Source: Meiothermus sp. (GTDB taxonomy: Bacteria > Deinococcota > Deinococci > Deinococcales > Thermaceae). Taken from it: a stretch of 32,841 bases of DNA. Under the pieces are notes generated by a model that saw only the letters and a program-made list of their open reading frames with translations, was not told where the DNA came from and did not search any database. Both the position numbers and the translations under genes were made by a program. Below, piece after piece: positions 6,675-16,072 of the stretch. The DNA lies in contig NZ_JANWVH010000029.1 in assembly GCF_025056915.1 (NCBI RefSeq), positions 1 through 32,841 on the forward strand. Reading direction: 5' to 3'. The stretch's first letter is position 1, and every line of letters starts with the position of its first letter.

Positions 6675-6799
6675 AGCGCTCTTCGCATGTTTTTTCCAGA
6701 AAGCTCTGTCCTGAACAGAACGAGGGCCGCGAAAATATGCGCCTCGGATTAGACGCCTGCCCATTTTCGTAGGCGGCCACGCCGGTGAAGAATGCGATT
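6672..6799 (+). mobile_element. MITE-like element, long form (124 bp), fused to the RNase H stop codon
   Basis: The body 6674-6797 begins after TA (6672-6673), which with the following G makes the TAG stop of the RNase H gene. The left end is TAGAGCGCTCTTCGC. The right end GTGAAGAATGCGATT has a decayed TT in place of TA. Relative to the 102-bp form it carries an insert that extends the inner hairpin: GGGCCGC...GCGGCC outside, GAAAAT...ATTTTC inside, and GCGCCT...AGACGC at the tip. Confidence 0.75.
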
Positions 6800-6804
6800 G
6801 GGGC

Positions 6805-7290
6805 CTAGGGGTGGTTGACGGATGGCAACAAGGCTGCCCTGAGGATGGGGTTCGCCGAGGCCCAGTCGAACAGGGGGCGGGCGAAGGGACTGCTCACGAT
6901 GCCATCTTTGATGCCAGTGGGCATCTGTTCGGAGGGGTAGCGCAAGGCCCCGGTGGAGGCCACAAACTCGCTGGGGAAGCTGACCCAGATGGTGATGGCC
7001 AGGAACAGACCCCACAACAGCCCGCCAAAACCGCCCACAACGGCCTCGGCGGTGGGGGTCAAACGGGCGAGCGGAATGAGGTGGGTGACGTAGGCCATGC
7101 CCAGGCCCAGAACCAGTGCCAGCAGCGGCAGGACAAAATTGGGCACCCAGGGGGTGACCACCGGAGCCAGCAACACATACAGCACCAGCGCCGGGAGCAC
7201 CGCCAGGGTAAAGGGAGCCCCCTGGCGGATGCCCACCGCCAGGGCTGCCGCGAGAACAAAGAGGGCCATCAGATCGAGCCAGCTCAACAT
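6805..7290 (-). CDS. CvpA-like integral membrane protein
   Basis: This 161-residue protein is strongly hydrophobic, with about four membrane segments (roughly 5-22, 26-45, 50-72 and 82-105) followed by a soluble tail. The start (M-x-x-x-D-x-x-x-L followed by a G-I-R-x-G turn at about 20-24) and the later GGFGGLLWGLFLAI segment resemble the CvpA family, whose E. coli member affects colicin V export and envelope robustness. Assignment is by pattern only. A TATACT box lies 8 nt before the ATG, and the gene is divergent from the small gene at 7373. It could instead be an unrelated Thermaceae membrane protein. Confidence 0.6.
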   Translation of the reverse strand: MLSWLDLMALFVLAAALAVGIRQGAPFTLAVLPALVLYVLLAPVVTPWVPNFVLPLLALVLGLGMAYVTHLIPLARLTPTAEAVVGGFGGLLWGLFLAITIWVSFPSEFVASTGALRYPSEQMPTGIKDGIVSSPFARPLFDWASANPILRAALLPSVNHP

Positions 7291-7372
7291 TGATTTGCAG
7301 TATACCCGAGGCGCACCCCCCCGCAGCGCGTTTTTGACCCAGACCTGGCCAAACTGCGCTACTATAACGCTT

Positions 7373-7630
7373 ATGAAGGAGCGCTTTTGCGAGGATGGAC
7401 GGAGCCGCCTCGAGGCCCACCCGGACTACCAGGCCGAGCGGAAAGCCCGTGTGGAAGCCATCAAGGCCGAGTACGCCCCCCGGCTGGCGCAGGCGCGTGG
7501 CTTTCAGCGTTTGCGCCTAAAGTGGCAGATGTGGCAGGCCATCCGCCGGCTAGGCCCTTCGGAGGCGTCGCTGTGGGGGGCTGCGGGCGTCAGCGCCGAA
7601 TGGCGAAGCCCTGCTGCTCCAGAGCAGTGA
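7373..7630 (+). CDS. Small basic conserved-looking protein of unknown function
   Basis: The product has 85 residues, is helical and rich in Arg, Lys, Glu and Trp (LKWQMWQAIRRLGPSEASLW near the centre). No family is recognised. TACTAT lies 7 nt before the ATG and TTGACC lies 20 nt further upstream, so it has its own promoter. Its 3' end overlaps the convergent pheT 3' end by 41 nt, which is unusual in this compact region. The overlap may mean that the last residues are not under strong selection. Function unknown. Confidence 0.6.
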   Translation: MKERFCEDGRSRLEAHPDYQAERKARVEAIKAEYAPRLAQARGFQRLRLKWQMWQAIRRLGPSEASLWGAAGVSAEWRSPAAPEQ

Positions 7631-9941
7631 TGATGCTTTGCATGAAGGCGTCGGTCTCGAGGTCGGTCAGGGTGCGCTCGGGGTGGCGGAAGGTGAGGTG
7701 AAAAGCCAGGCTCTTTTCGCCCTCCCGGAGCGGTTTGCCCCGGTACACATCGAAGATTTCCAGCTTCTCCAGCCGTTCGCCGGCGCTGCTGCGGATGATG
7801 CGCTCAATTTCGGCATAGGGGGTGCGCTCGGGGGCGACCACGGCCAGGTCGCGCATGGAGGCCGGGTATTTGGCGATGTCGGTGAAGGTGCCGGGGCCTT
7901 TGCGCAGAGGCAATGCGAGCTCGAGCAAGAACACCGTCGGCAGTTCCAAAGCGGCGGCGATGGCCGGGTGCAAAGCCCCGATGTGGCCTGCTTTCTGGTC
8001 GTTCCAGTAAACGGCCCCGCTGATGCCGGGGTGCAGGTAGGGCGCGACCTCCTGCTCGACCCGCACCCGGCTGCCCAGGTTCCGCGCGGCGGCCTCGAGC
8101 AGCCCCTTGAGGGCGAAGAAACCCCCGCCCAGGCCCTTCTGCCAAAGCCCCGGCACCGCATCGCCCAGAAGCAAAGCCGAGAGGCGGGGGGTTTCGGCCT
8201 GGTTGAAGACATTGCCGACCTCAAAAAGGAGGAAAGGCCCCTCTTCGCCCTGGGCCAGGGCGGTTTGCAGGTTCTTGAGCAGGCCGGGGTAGAGCGCGGT
8301 GCGAAGGGCGGTGCGCTCGGGGGTCTGGGGGTTTTGCATATAGACGCTGGGGGCTGGCGCCCGCATCAGCTCGCACTCCTGGGGCGACGACCAGGCGTAG
8401 TTCAACACCTCCTGGAAACCCAGCCCGGCCATCACCTGCTTAAGCCGCTCGGTGGCCTCGTAGGGTGCGTCCACGCCCAGGTTGTCGGGGTGAGGGAAGA
8501 AGCTGGGCAGGGTGGTGGGAATCTGGTCGTAGCCCACGATGCGGGCTATCTCCTCGATCAGGTCTTCCTCGAGGCCGAGGTCTACCCGGTGGCTGGGCGG
8601 CGTGACCTCCCAGACCCCTGACTGGACGGAAGGCTGCACGCTGCAACCCAGGCGCTCTAGCACCTCGCGCTGGGTGGCCTCGGGGTAGTCCATGCCCACC
8701 AGCCTCGAGGCGTAGCTGGGACGGAAGGAAATGGGCTGAGGGGGCCGGGTGTGGTTCAGGTCGAGGCGTTCCTGGGCCACCTCGACCCCCTCGCTCCAGG
8801 ACTGCAAAAGCTCCATGAAGCGGTCGGCGGCCCGCGGCGGCCCCTCGGGGTCCACCCCGCGTTCGAAGCGGTAAGAAGCCTCGGTCTTGAGGCCCTGGCG
8901 CTTGGCGGTGCGGCGCACCCGCACGGGGTCGAAGTGGGCGACCTCGAGGGCCACCTCGGTGGTGCCCTCGCGGATCTCGTCCTCGGCCCCGCCCATCACC
9001 CCGGCCAGCCCGGCGGGGCGGGTCTGGGAGCCTTCCTTGACCGCAATGAGCAGGTCGCGCTCGTCCAGGGTGCGCTCCACCCCGTCCAGCGTGACCAGCT
9101 TCTCGCCGGGGCGGGCCCGGCGCACGACCAGCCCTTCGCCGATGAATGCGGCGTCGTAGGCGTGCATGGGGTTGCCAAGCTCGAGCATGGCGTAGTTGGT
9201 GGCGTCCACCACGTTGGAGATGGGGCGCATCCCGGCAGCGTACAGGCGGCGCTGCACCAGGAGCGGGCTGGGGCCTACCCGCACCCCCCGCGCATAGGAG
9301 AGGGTGAAGCGGTCGCAGCCCTCGGTGTCTTCAATCCAGACCCCAAAGGGCAGGGCCAGGGGGGTGGTTTTGGGCTTGGGGTGGGGCCTGACCAGGCTCA
9401 GGCCCAGGGCGGCCAGGTCGCGGGCCACCCCGTACACCGAGAGCCAGTCCGGGCGGTTGGGGGTAATCTCGATTTCGATCACCTCGTCGGGGCCCCAGAC
9501 CTCGGCCAGGGGGGTGCCGGGGGGCAGGGCCTCGGGGGCGAACTCCAGGAGGCCGCCGGCATACTCCCCCAAGCCCAGCTCCTTGGCCGAAAGGGCCATG
9601 CCATAAGACTCGAGTCCGGCAATTTTCCGCACCCCCAGCTCGGTTCCGTCGGGCAACACTGCCCCCGGCAGGGCCAGCGCCACCCCCATCCCGGCCCTGG
9701 CGTTGGGCGCGCCGGAGACCACCTGCACCTCCCGCCCGATGTCCAGCACCAGCCGGCGCACCTCCTTGCCTTCCAGGTTGTCGGCGGCCAGCACCCGGGC
9801 AAACACGATGCGGCTGTGTGGAGCGGTCAGGCCAGTGATGGACTCGGTCTCGAGGCCCAGCCCGGCCAAAAGCTCTTCCAATCGCGCGCTGCCGGGCGCA
9901 TCGGGCAGGAATTCCTTGAGCCAGCTATAGACGATTTTCAT
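7590..9941 (-). CDS. pheT: Phenylalanyl-tRNA synthetase beta subunit
   Basis: PheT forms the alpha2-beta2 enzyme that charges tRNA-Phe; the beta chain binds tRNA and edits mischarged Tyr-tRNA. In order are the tRNA-binding (EMAP/OB) domain at about 38-148, the B3/B4 editing domain at about 205-365 (with HAYDA and GVMGG), the B5 domain at about 395-475, a catalytic-like core that has lost the class II motifs at about 480-670, and the C-terminal anticodon-binding FDX-ACB domain at about 690-783 (YPASMRDLAVV...LTFRHPERTLTD). The 783 residues match Thermus PheT. CGAGG lies 6 nt before the ATG. pheS is 112 nt upstream on the same strand, so the two are likely co-transcribed. Confidence 0.97.
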   Translation of the reverse strand: MKIVYSWLKEFLPDAPGSARLEELLAGLGLETESITGLTAPHSRIVFARVLAADNLEGKEVRRLVLDIGREVQVVSGAPNARAGMGVALALPGAVLPDGTELGVRKIAGLESYGMALSAKELGLGEYAGGLLEFAPEALPPGTPLAEVWGPDEVIEIEITPNRPDWLSVYGVARDLAALGLSLVRPHPKPKTTPLALPFGVWIEDTEGCDRFTLSYARGVRVGPSPLLVQRRLYAAGMRPISNVVDATNYAMLELGNPMHAYDAAFIGEGLVVRRARPGEKLVTLDGVERTLDERDLLIAVKEGSQTRPAGLAGVMGGAEDEIREGTTEVALEVAHFDPVRVRRTAKRQGLKTEASYRFERGVDPEGPPRAADRFMELLQSWSEGVEVAQERLDLNHTRPPQPISFRPSYASRLVGMDYPEATQREVLERLGCSVQPSVQSGVWEVTPPSHRVDLGLEEDLIEEIARIVGYDQIPTTLPSFFPHPDNLGVDAPYEATERLKQVMAGLGFQEVLNYAWSSPQECELMRAPAPSVYMQNPQTPERTALRTALYPGLLKNLQTALAQGEEGPFLLFEVGNVFNQAETPRLSALLLGDAVPGLWQKGLGGGFFALKGLLEAAARNLGSRVRVEQEVAPYLHPGISGAVYWNDQKAGHIGALHPAIAAALELPTVFLLELALPLRKGPGTFTDIAKYPASMRDLAVVAPERTPYAEIERIIRSSAGERLEKLEIFDVYRGKPLREGEKSLAFHLTFRHPERTLTDLETDAFMQSIITALEQQGFAIRR

Positions 9942-10053
9942 GGAAACCTCGTTTTAGGCAAAGGCAACTTACATCTGGTTCTGTCGGCCCGGATTCTTTC
10001 AAGGCGTCACATGTCGCAGGTCTTTGATGGTTGGCTGCGGGCAGGCGCCATAG

Positions 10054-11427
<1,374 letters not shown>

Positions 11428-11814
11428 ATGACCTACGAGGCCTTTGTCGAGACCGCCGAGCGATTGTGGGAGGAAATCCCCGCCGAGTACAAGCGCGGGC
11501 TTCACGGCATTCATATACTGGAACAGCTCAAACCCGACCCCGACGAACCCGAACTGCTGCGCCTGGGCGAGTACCACGACCCCGGCTACCCTTCGGTGCT
11601 GGGGGGCTACGAGGGCATAGGCCGGCACATCGTCCTTTACTACGGCTCGTTCGCGGCCCTGGCCGCCCATGACCCCGATTTCGACTGGGAGGGGGAAATC
11701 TGGGAAACCCTGCTGCACGAGCTTCGCCACCACCTAGAGTCGCTGGCCTGGCGGGACGACCTCGTTCGGGAGGACATCCAGAACCTGCGGCAGTATCGAG
11801 AACGGCAGGAGTGA
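11428..11814 (+). CDS. Minimal zincin-type metallopeptidase family protein
   Basis: This 128-residue acidic protein has one zinc signature HELRHHLESLAW (97-108), in which His97, Glu98 and His101 are the expected ligands and catalytic residue. It matches the short stand-alone metallopeptidase family of actinobacteria and Deinococcus-Thermus that has just one zincin domain, often with HExxHH. An earlier hydrophobic segment, IGRHIVLYYGSFAAL (64-78), would be the strand before the zinc helix. The substrate is unknown, and some family members may not be active peptidases. The start is at MTYEAF, because the frame upstream encodes nothing family-like. It is a single gene, divergent from pheS. Confidence 0.75.
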   Translation: MTYEAFVETAERLWEEIPAEYKRGLHGIHILEQLKPDPDEPELLRLGEYHDPGYPSVLGGYEGIGRHIVLYYGSFAALAAHDPDFDWEGEIWETLLHELRHHLESLAWRDDLVREDIQNLRQYRERQE

Positions 11815-12022
11815 CCGGAGCTGTGTGTCTGTGTGCAACGATAAACCAGATTCGCTTGGTTTGTGAGGCAGAAGCCAGCCCTGCCGTGGTTGTCCGTGCA
11901 AAAAATACTGCCCCGAAGTGCTTCGGGCAAACCGGCCAGAGGGAGTTTCCACCCACGCGCCCCAAAAGGTGCTGGTCTGCCCAAAGCTGGCGTGACCCAT
12001 TTCAGGCCCGGTTCGGTCTGCG

Positions 12023-12028
12023 TATGAT
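12023..12028 (+). promoter_or_regulatory. -10 box TATGAT of the GidA-related gene (leaderless spacing)
   Basis: TATGAT is followed by exactly 6 nt and a GTG start codon, again without a Shine-Dalgarno site. The 220-nt gap before it (11815-12034) shows two small hairpins, AAACCA/TGGTTT and CCCGAA/TTCGGG, and no gene. Confidence 0.5.
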
Positions 12029-12034
12029 TTTTCC

Positions 12035-12733
12035 GTGGACTACGAGGTACTCATCGTGGGTGCGGGGTTTGCCGGTTCCGAAGCTGCGTATGCCCTGGCT
12101 AAGCGAGGGGTGCGGGTGGGGCTGGTGACCACCAGCCTGGACTCGGTCTTCCTGCCCTTCACCCCCATCCAGCCTCCCTTCCCCCAGGGTTCGCTGCTGG
12201 CCGAGGTGGGCCAGGACGGGCTTAGGGGCTGGGAGTTGCACAGCCGGGCCAAGTATCGCCTGGAAAACCAGCCCAACCTGCACCTCCTGCAACTCTCGGT
12301 CACCCGTTTGCTGCTGGAAGGGCCGGGGGTGGTGGGCATCCAGAGCTGGGAAGGCCCGCGCAAGACTGCGCCCAAGGTGGTTCTGGCGGTGGGGAGCTTT
12401 CTTTCGCCCAGGCTCTATATAGGCAGCGTGGCCGAGGAGGCCGGGCGGCTCTCGGAGGTGGCCTACCCCGACCTGTACGAGCACCTTCAGCAGCTTGGTT
12501 TTGCCTTCACCACCCAGGAGGCCCAGGTGGCCGAGCAGGGCGGAACCCCCGGCTACCGGGTGGAGTACCGGGTTTTCGCCGAGGGCGAGTGGGATCGGGC
12601 CACCTTCCGGCTTTGGCGCTTGGAGGGGCTGTACGCGGTGGGCCTGTGCGTGCTGGGGCAGGGGAGTTATGCTCGGATGGCCGAGGAAGGGATGCGGCTG
12701 GCGGAAAGCCTCCGGCCAGGGGCTGAGAGCTGA
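12035..12733 (+). CDS. GidA-related small FAD-binding protein
   Basis: The N-terminus VLIVGAGFAGSEAAYALAKRG (5-25) is a dinucleotide-binding fold for FAD. The chain resembles MnmG/GidA and TrmFO in its N-terminal FAD domain and in the closing glycine-rich VLGQGSYARMAEEGMRLAES, but lacks the large tRNA-interacting insert. At 232 residues it corresponds to the stand-alone small GidA-related protein known from Thermus thermophilus, for which I recall a crystal structure; the biochemical role is not settled. It starts with GTG. It converges on mutY, about 100 nt away. It could be a tRNA-modification accessory flavoprotein, which is inference. Confidence 0.8.
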   Translation: MDYEVLIVGAGFAGSEAAYALAKRGVRVGLVTTSLDSVFLPFTPIQPPFPQGSLLAEVGQDGLRGWELHSRAKYRLENQPNLHLLQLSVTRLLLEGPGVVGIQSWEGPRKTAPKVVLAVGSFLSPRLYIGSVAEEAGRLSEVAYPDLYEHLQQLGFAFTTQEAQVAEQGGTPGYRVEYRVFAEGEWDRATFRLWRLEGLYAVGLCVLGQGSYARMAEEGMRLAESLRPGAES

Positions 12734-12759
12734 CGCAAGAAGAGGGGTAGGTCGTAAGT

Positions 12760-12803
12760 CCACAGTCAACACTCCCTGGTGGAAAGTCGAAAGTGGACTG
12801 TGG
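12760..12803. terminator. Possible bidirectional stem between convergent genes
   Basis: CCACAGTC (12760-12767) pairs with GACTGTGG (12796-12803), and an inner CACT/AGTG can extend the stem past a small bulge. It lies between the GidA-related gene and mutY, which point toward each other. There is no good T tract, so terminator function is only suggested by position. Confidence 0.3.
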
Positions 12804-12839
12804 GGGGGATGTTTGCGGGCCGAGGGGCGCCACCTGCGG

Positions 12840-13817
12840 CTACAGAAGCCGTTGGGATTTGGCTTCAACCAACTCGAGTATTTTTCTGTCCAGCCGCGAC
12901 AAGGGGCGGTGTGCGGGGTTTTCCTGGGCCGCCCAGGGGGCCCGGTAGACCCGGATGCTGAGCTTGCGGTGGGTGAAGTCGTGGCGCAGGGCGCCCACCG
13001 GCTCGGCTGTTTCCAGCCCGAAACGGGCCAGAAGACGCTCCAAAGCCCCCGGGCCTTCCTCCATGGGAACCCCCCACAGCCCGCCCAGCACCCGGCCCCG
13101 GCGCTGCTCCAGGAAGATGCCCCCAGGCCCCTGCAAGACCAGGGCGGCGACCTCGAGGTTCTTCTGCTGGCGCCTCCTGGGGGCAGGGTAGCGCTCGGGG
13201 TGGGCTTTCCCCCGGCAAAAGCCGGCCAGCGGGCAGCCTCCGCAGCCTGGGTTCTGGGGGGTGCAGACCGTGGCCCCCAGCTCCATCAGAGCCTGGTTCC
13301 AGTCGCCGGGCCGGGCTCCGCTGCCCAATAGCCCCGCCATCAGGGCATCGGCAGCGGCCTGAAGCGCTTTGGGGGTCGGGTTTTCCCAGGCATACAGGCG
13401 CGACAGCACCCGCCGCACATTGCCATCCACGGCTGCCACTGGCTCGCCAAAGGCAATGGAAGCCACCGCTGCGGCGGTGTAGGGGCCAATGCCGGGCAGG
13501 GCCCGCAGCTCTGCATACGACCGGGGCAAGGCCGTGACCTGCTGGGCCAGCCGGTGCAGGTGGCGGGCCCGGGCGTAGTAGCCACAGCCCTGCCAGGCCC
13601 TCAAAACGGCCTCGAGGTCGGCCTGGGCCAGCGCAGCCAGGGTGGGAAACTGCTGTAAAAAACGCCGGTAGTAGGGGATGGCCTGCTCAACCTGGGTTTG
13701 CTGCAACAGCACCTCCGAGAGCAGGATCCGGTAGGGGTCGGCCTCGCCTCGCCAGGGCAGCTTGCGCTGGTGGCGCCGGTACCAGGTCAGCAAGAGGCGG
13801 TGCAGGTCGCCGGGCAT
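12840..13817 (-). CDS. mutY: A/G-specific adenine DNA glycosylase
   Basis: MutY removes adenine mispaired with 8-oxoguanine. Present are the catalytic Glu35 in SEVLLQQTQV (34-43), the helix-hairpin-helix LPGIGPYTAAAVAS (107-120), catalytic Asp131 in VDGNVRRV, and the iron-sulfur cluster Cys185-x6-Cys192-x2-Cys195-x5-Cys201. Residues about 220-325 form the NUDIX-like domain that reads 8-oxoG. The 325 residues are complete. It is the last gene of a minus-strand cluster and starts 25 nt after the CoA-binding gene, with AAGGAGAGG upstream of the ATG. Confidence 0.95.
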   Translation of the reverse strand: MPGDLHRLLLTWYRRHQRKLPWRGEADPYRILLSEVLLQQTQVEQAIPYYRRFLQQFPTLAALAQADLEAVLRAWQGCGYYARARHLHRLAQQVTALPRSYAELRALPGIGPYTAAAVASIAFGEPVAAVDGNVRRVLSRLYAWENPTPKALQAAADALMAGLLGSGARPGDWNQALMELGATVCTPQNPGCGGCPLAGFCRGKAHPERYPAPRRRQQKNLEVAALVLQGPGGIFLEQRRGRVLGGLWGVPMEEGPGALERLLARFGLETAEPVGALRHDFTHRKLSIRVYRAPWAAQENPAHRPLSRLDRKILELVEAKSQRLL

Positions 13818-13842
13818 TTGGGGTGGGGCCTCTCCTTGGGGC

Positions 13843-14250
13843 CTAGCCTTGCGAAACCAGTTGCCGGTGCACCACCATCAAGCACCGATCCTGCACCACC
13901 CTAATCCCGGCCTGCTGCAGGGTTTCGGCGAAGGCGTGGTTCACGATTCCCGATTGCAGCCAGACCAGCCGGGGCCGGGCGGCCAGAATCTCTTCCAGGT
14001 GCTCGGGCAAGGCATCGCTGCGGCGGAACACGTCCAGGATGTCCGGGGCTTCGCCCAGGTCGGTCAGCCGGGCCACGATTTTGCGGCCCCACAGCTCCTG
14101 CCCGGCATAGGCGGGGTTGACCGGAAGCAGGGTATAGCCCCGCTGCCTGAGGTAGTCGGGCACGTAGAAAGCCGGTTTGCTGGGGTTGGGGTGGGCACCC
14201 AGAACGGCCACGGTGCGGGCCTGAAGCAAGAACTCACGCAGGTTGTCCAC
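13843..14250 (-). CDS. CoA-binding (YccU-type) protein
   Basis: This 135-residue single-domain Rossmann protein has TVAVLGAHPNPSKPAFYVPDYL (13-34), LLPVNPAYAGQELWG (41-55), DVFRRSDALPEHLEEILAARPRLVWLQSGIVN (73-104) and a C-terminal VVQDRCLMVVHRQL. These match the CoA-binding family of short acyl-CoA-synthetase-like NAD/CoA-binding proteins. The cellular role is not established. Its start overlaps the end of the ankyrin gene by 17 nt, so translation of the two is probably coupled. Confidence 0.88.
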   Translation of the reverse strand: MDNLREFLLQARTVAVLGAHPNPSKPAFYVPDYLRQRGYTLLPVNPAYAGQELWGRKIVARLTDLGEAPDILDVFRRSDALPEHLEEILAARPRLVWLQSGIVNHAFAETLQQAGIRVVQDRCLMVVHRQLVSQG

Positions 14251-14806
14251 CCTGGCCTCCTAAAAGCGCGATTATCTCGCCAAACCCGGCCTCCTCGGCG
14301 ACTTGCAGGGGGGTTTTGCCCTGGAAGTCGGGCTTGTTCAGGTCGGGGTGGGCGTGCTCCAATAGCCAGCGCACCACCTCGGTGTGGCCCCGCCGAACCG
14401 CCAGGCTCAAAGCCTGCTGCACCCCTGCCCGGGCCCCCTGCCCCCAGACCAGCTCGAGCATCTTTGGCAGCCCCGAGAGCGCCGCGTGGGGCAGCAGGGG
14501 GATGCCGTGGGCGCCTTTGTACTGGGCTAGGGCCGGGTTTTGCTGAAGCATCCCCCGCACGCGGGCCAGGTCGCCCAGCATGGCGGCGGTTGTGATTTCC
14601 AGGGGCGCTCCCTGGGCCAGCAGGTACTCTGCGATGGCCCGCTGTCCGGTGTGGGCCGCTGCTTGGATGGCGGTCTCGAGGTCGCCGGGCCGCCACTCGG
14701 CGGCCAGGTTCAAAAGCTCGGGGGTTTCCCTGAGCAAAGCCTGCACCTCGTTCAAATCGCCGTGGGCGGCCATCACAAACGCGCGGATGCGTTCGGGGGT
14801 GGGCAT
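14234..14806 (-). CDS. Ankyrin-repeat protein
   Basis: The 190 residues consist largely of ankyrin repeats, for example GDLNEVQALLRETPELLN (16-33), LETAIQAAAHTGQRAIAEYLL (43-63), and RRGHTEVVRWLLEHAHPDLN with FQGKTPLQVAEEAGFGEIIALL near the end. No signal peptide is seen, so it should be cytoplasmic and act as a protein-binding scaffold. The partner is unknown. It lies 9 nt after the phosphoesterase gene and overlaps the CoA-binding gene, so it is an inner member of an operon. Confidence 0.85.
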   Translation of the reverse strand: MPTPERIRAFVMAAHGDLNEVQALLRETPELLNLAAEWRPGDLETAIQAAAHTGQRAIAEYLLAQGAPLEITTAAMLGDLARVRGMLQQNPALAQYKGAHGIPLLPHAALSGLPKMLELVWGQGARAGVQQALSLAVRRGHTEVVRWLLEHAHPDLNKPDFQGKTPLQVAEEAGFGEIIALLGGQGGQPA

Positions 14807-14815
14807 ACCCTAAGC

Positions 14816-15730
14816 CTACCGCAGAAAGCGCTCGGGGTGGGTGGCCTGGTAGAGCCGCCAGGTATCCCAGTCCCGCGGCAGATTCCGGCCCTCCGCCCAG
14901 CTCCAGAAGTTCATCAGCATCGAGCGGGCGGTGCGGGTCTCGTGGTAGAAGATGTCGGCCCCCAAGCCCCCCTCTTCCATCAGGCCCGAGTCGTAGTAGG
15001 CTTGCAGCGCCGCCTGCAGGTTGTAGGGTATCTGGCGGAAGTCCACCTGGACGTGGTTCTCGCCGACCTCCACCACCACGTACTGGGCCCGCACGTCCCC
15101 GTTGAAGGGGGCCCCCACCGCCCCGCTGTTGATGACCAGGGCCTCGCCCAGCGGGTACATGAAGGGGCGGTGGGTGTGCGAGCCGACCAGGAGGCGGGCC
15201 GGGTAGTCCTCGCAAATTTGGGTGAGGGTGTCGGGGGCCTGGTGCTCGTCGTAGCCCTCCCGGTAGTGGCGGGGCGAGCCGTGGGTAACCCGTATAAGCA
15301 CGCTTTCGCCCAGTCCTTCGGCTTTATCCAGCCCAAACACCCGCTGGGGCAGCTCCGCGATGGCTACCTGGAAGGGCAGGGTGCTCAGCCAGTCCAGGTG
15401 GGCCTGGGGGAGCCGGGCGACCGACCAGGCGGTGGGCTCGAACAAGGGGTCGTGGTAGAGGTTGGCCAGCGAGGGGTCGCGCCGGGCCCACTTCACCAGC
15501 AGGTCGTCGTGGTTGCCCAGGGTGAACCAGAAGCCCTGGGGGGCCAGGGTGCGCTGCTTGGAAGCAGATAAGTCCAGCAGGCGCTCCAGTACCTCGCGGT
15601 TGGAAGGCCCCCGATTGACCATGTCGCCGTTGACCACGACCAAATCGGCCCGCACCTCTTGCAGGTCGCTCAGGACGGCCTCGAGGGCCGGAAGGTTGCC
15701 GTGGATATCCGACAGGATGGCTACACGCAT
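14816..15730 (-). CDS. Calcineurin-like metallophosphoesterase
   Basis: The metallophosphatase motifs are complete: SDIHGN (7-12, Asp8 and His10), VVNGDMVNRGPSN (33-45, Asp36), GNHDD (72-76, Asn73 and His74), VTHGSPRHYREGYDE and VGSHTHRPF (two-metal His ligands). The protein has 304 residues. The substrate cannot be read from sequence; relatives act on nucleotides, diadenosine polyphosphates or phosphoproteins. The start at MRVAILSDIH lies 1 nt after the TAG stop of the small membrane protein gene (TAGTATG), so it is probably translated by re-initiation. Confidence 0.88.
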   Translation of the reverse strand: MRVAILSDIHGNLPALEAVLSDLQEVRADLVVVNGDMVNRGPSNREVLERLLDLSASKQRTLAPQGFWFTLGNHDDLLVKWARRDPSLANLYHDPLFEPTAWSVARLPQAHLDWLSTLPFQVAIAELPQRVFGLDKAEGLGESVLIRVTHGSPRHYREGYDEHQAPDTLTQICEDYPARLLVGSHTHRPFMYPLGEALVINSGAVGAPFNGDVRAQYVVVEVGENHVQVDFRQIPYNLQAALQAYYDSGLMEEGGLGADIFYHETRTARSMLMNFWSWAEGRNLPRDWDTWRLYQATHPERFLR

Positions 15731-15731
15731 A

Positions 15732-15950
15732 CTAGTTTCCGGGCAGGAAGGGGCTGCCTTGAAGGGAGACGATGCCGGTCGCAAGGGCCACCAGGGCCAG
15801 CAGGCTGACCAGGCTCAGAGCCTGCAAAAACAGCCAGAAAAACTCGCGCAGGCCCCACAGCGGCGAGGTTTTGGGGGTCTGGCGCAGCCACAAAAAGCCT
15901 GCCAGGGCAATCGCCCACAAAAAAGCCAGGACAACCAGCGCTCTACCCAC
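15732..15950 (-). CDS. Small membrane protein of unknown function (GTG start)
   Basis: This 72-residue peptide has two predicted membrane helices (about 4-22 and 36-60) separated by a polar loop with Lys and Arg. No family is recognised. Its stop codon is 1 nt from the start of the phosphoesterase gene, and this tight coupling is the main evidence that it is a real gene. TACCCT lies 9 nt before the GTG. It would be the first gene of the operon ending in mutY. Confidence 0.55.
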   Translation of the reverse strand: MGRALVVLAFLWAIALAGFLWLRQTPKTSPLWGLREFFWLFLQALSLVSLLALVALATGIVSLQGSPFLPGN

Positions 15951-15989
15951 ACCGTCTTAAGGGTAGCAGCTGGCCCCGGTTCAAAACTG

Positions 15990-16039
15990 CAAGGTTTCCA
16001 CCTTTTGGCCAGCCTGCTGCAATAGCCTCGCTAGAGGCC
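15990..16039 (-). terminator. Possible terminator of the dockerin-like lipoprotein gene
   Basis: Two short perfect hairpins follow the lipoprotein stop on the minus strand: GCCTC-loop-GAGGC (16026-16039) and AAGGT-GGAA-ACCTT (16003-15990), the latter followed by GCAGTTTTG. Stems of only 5 bp make this weak. Confidence 0.3.
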
Positions 16040-16072
16040 GCTCTGGGCCGTTGCTGTTTGGCGGGTGCTTTT

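Noticed and set aside
9942-10053. Leader peptide or attenuator between pheS and pheT
   Set aside because: A 14-codon frame (ATG at about 10039) has no Phe codons and no terminator-antiterminator pair could be drawn.
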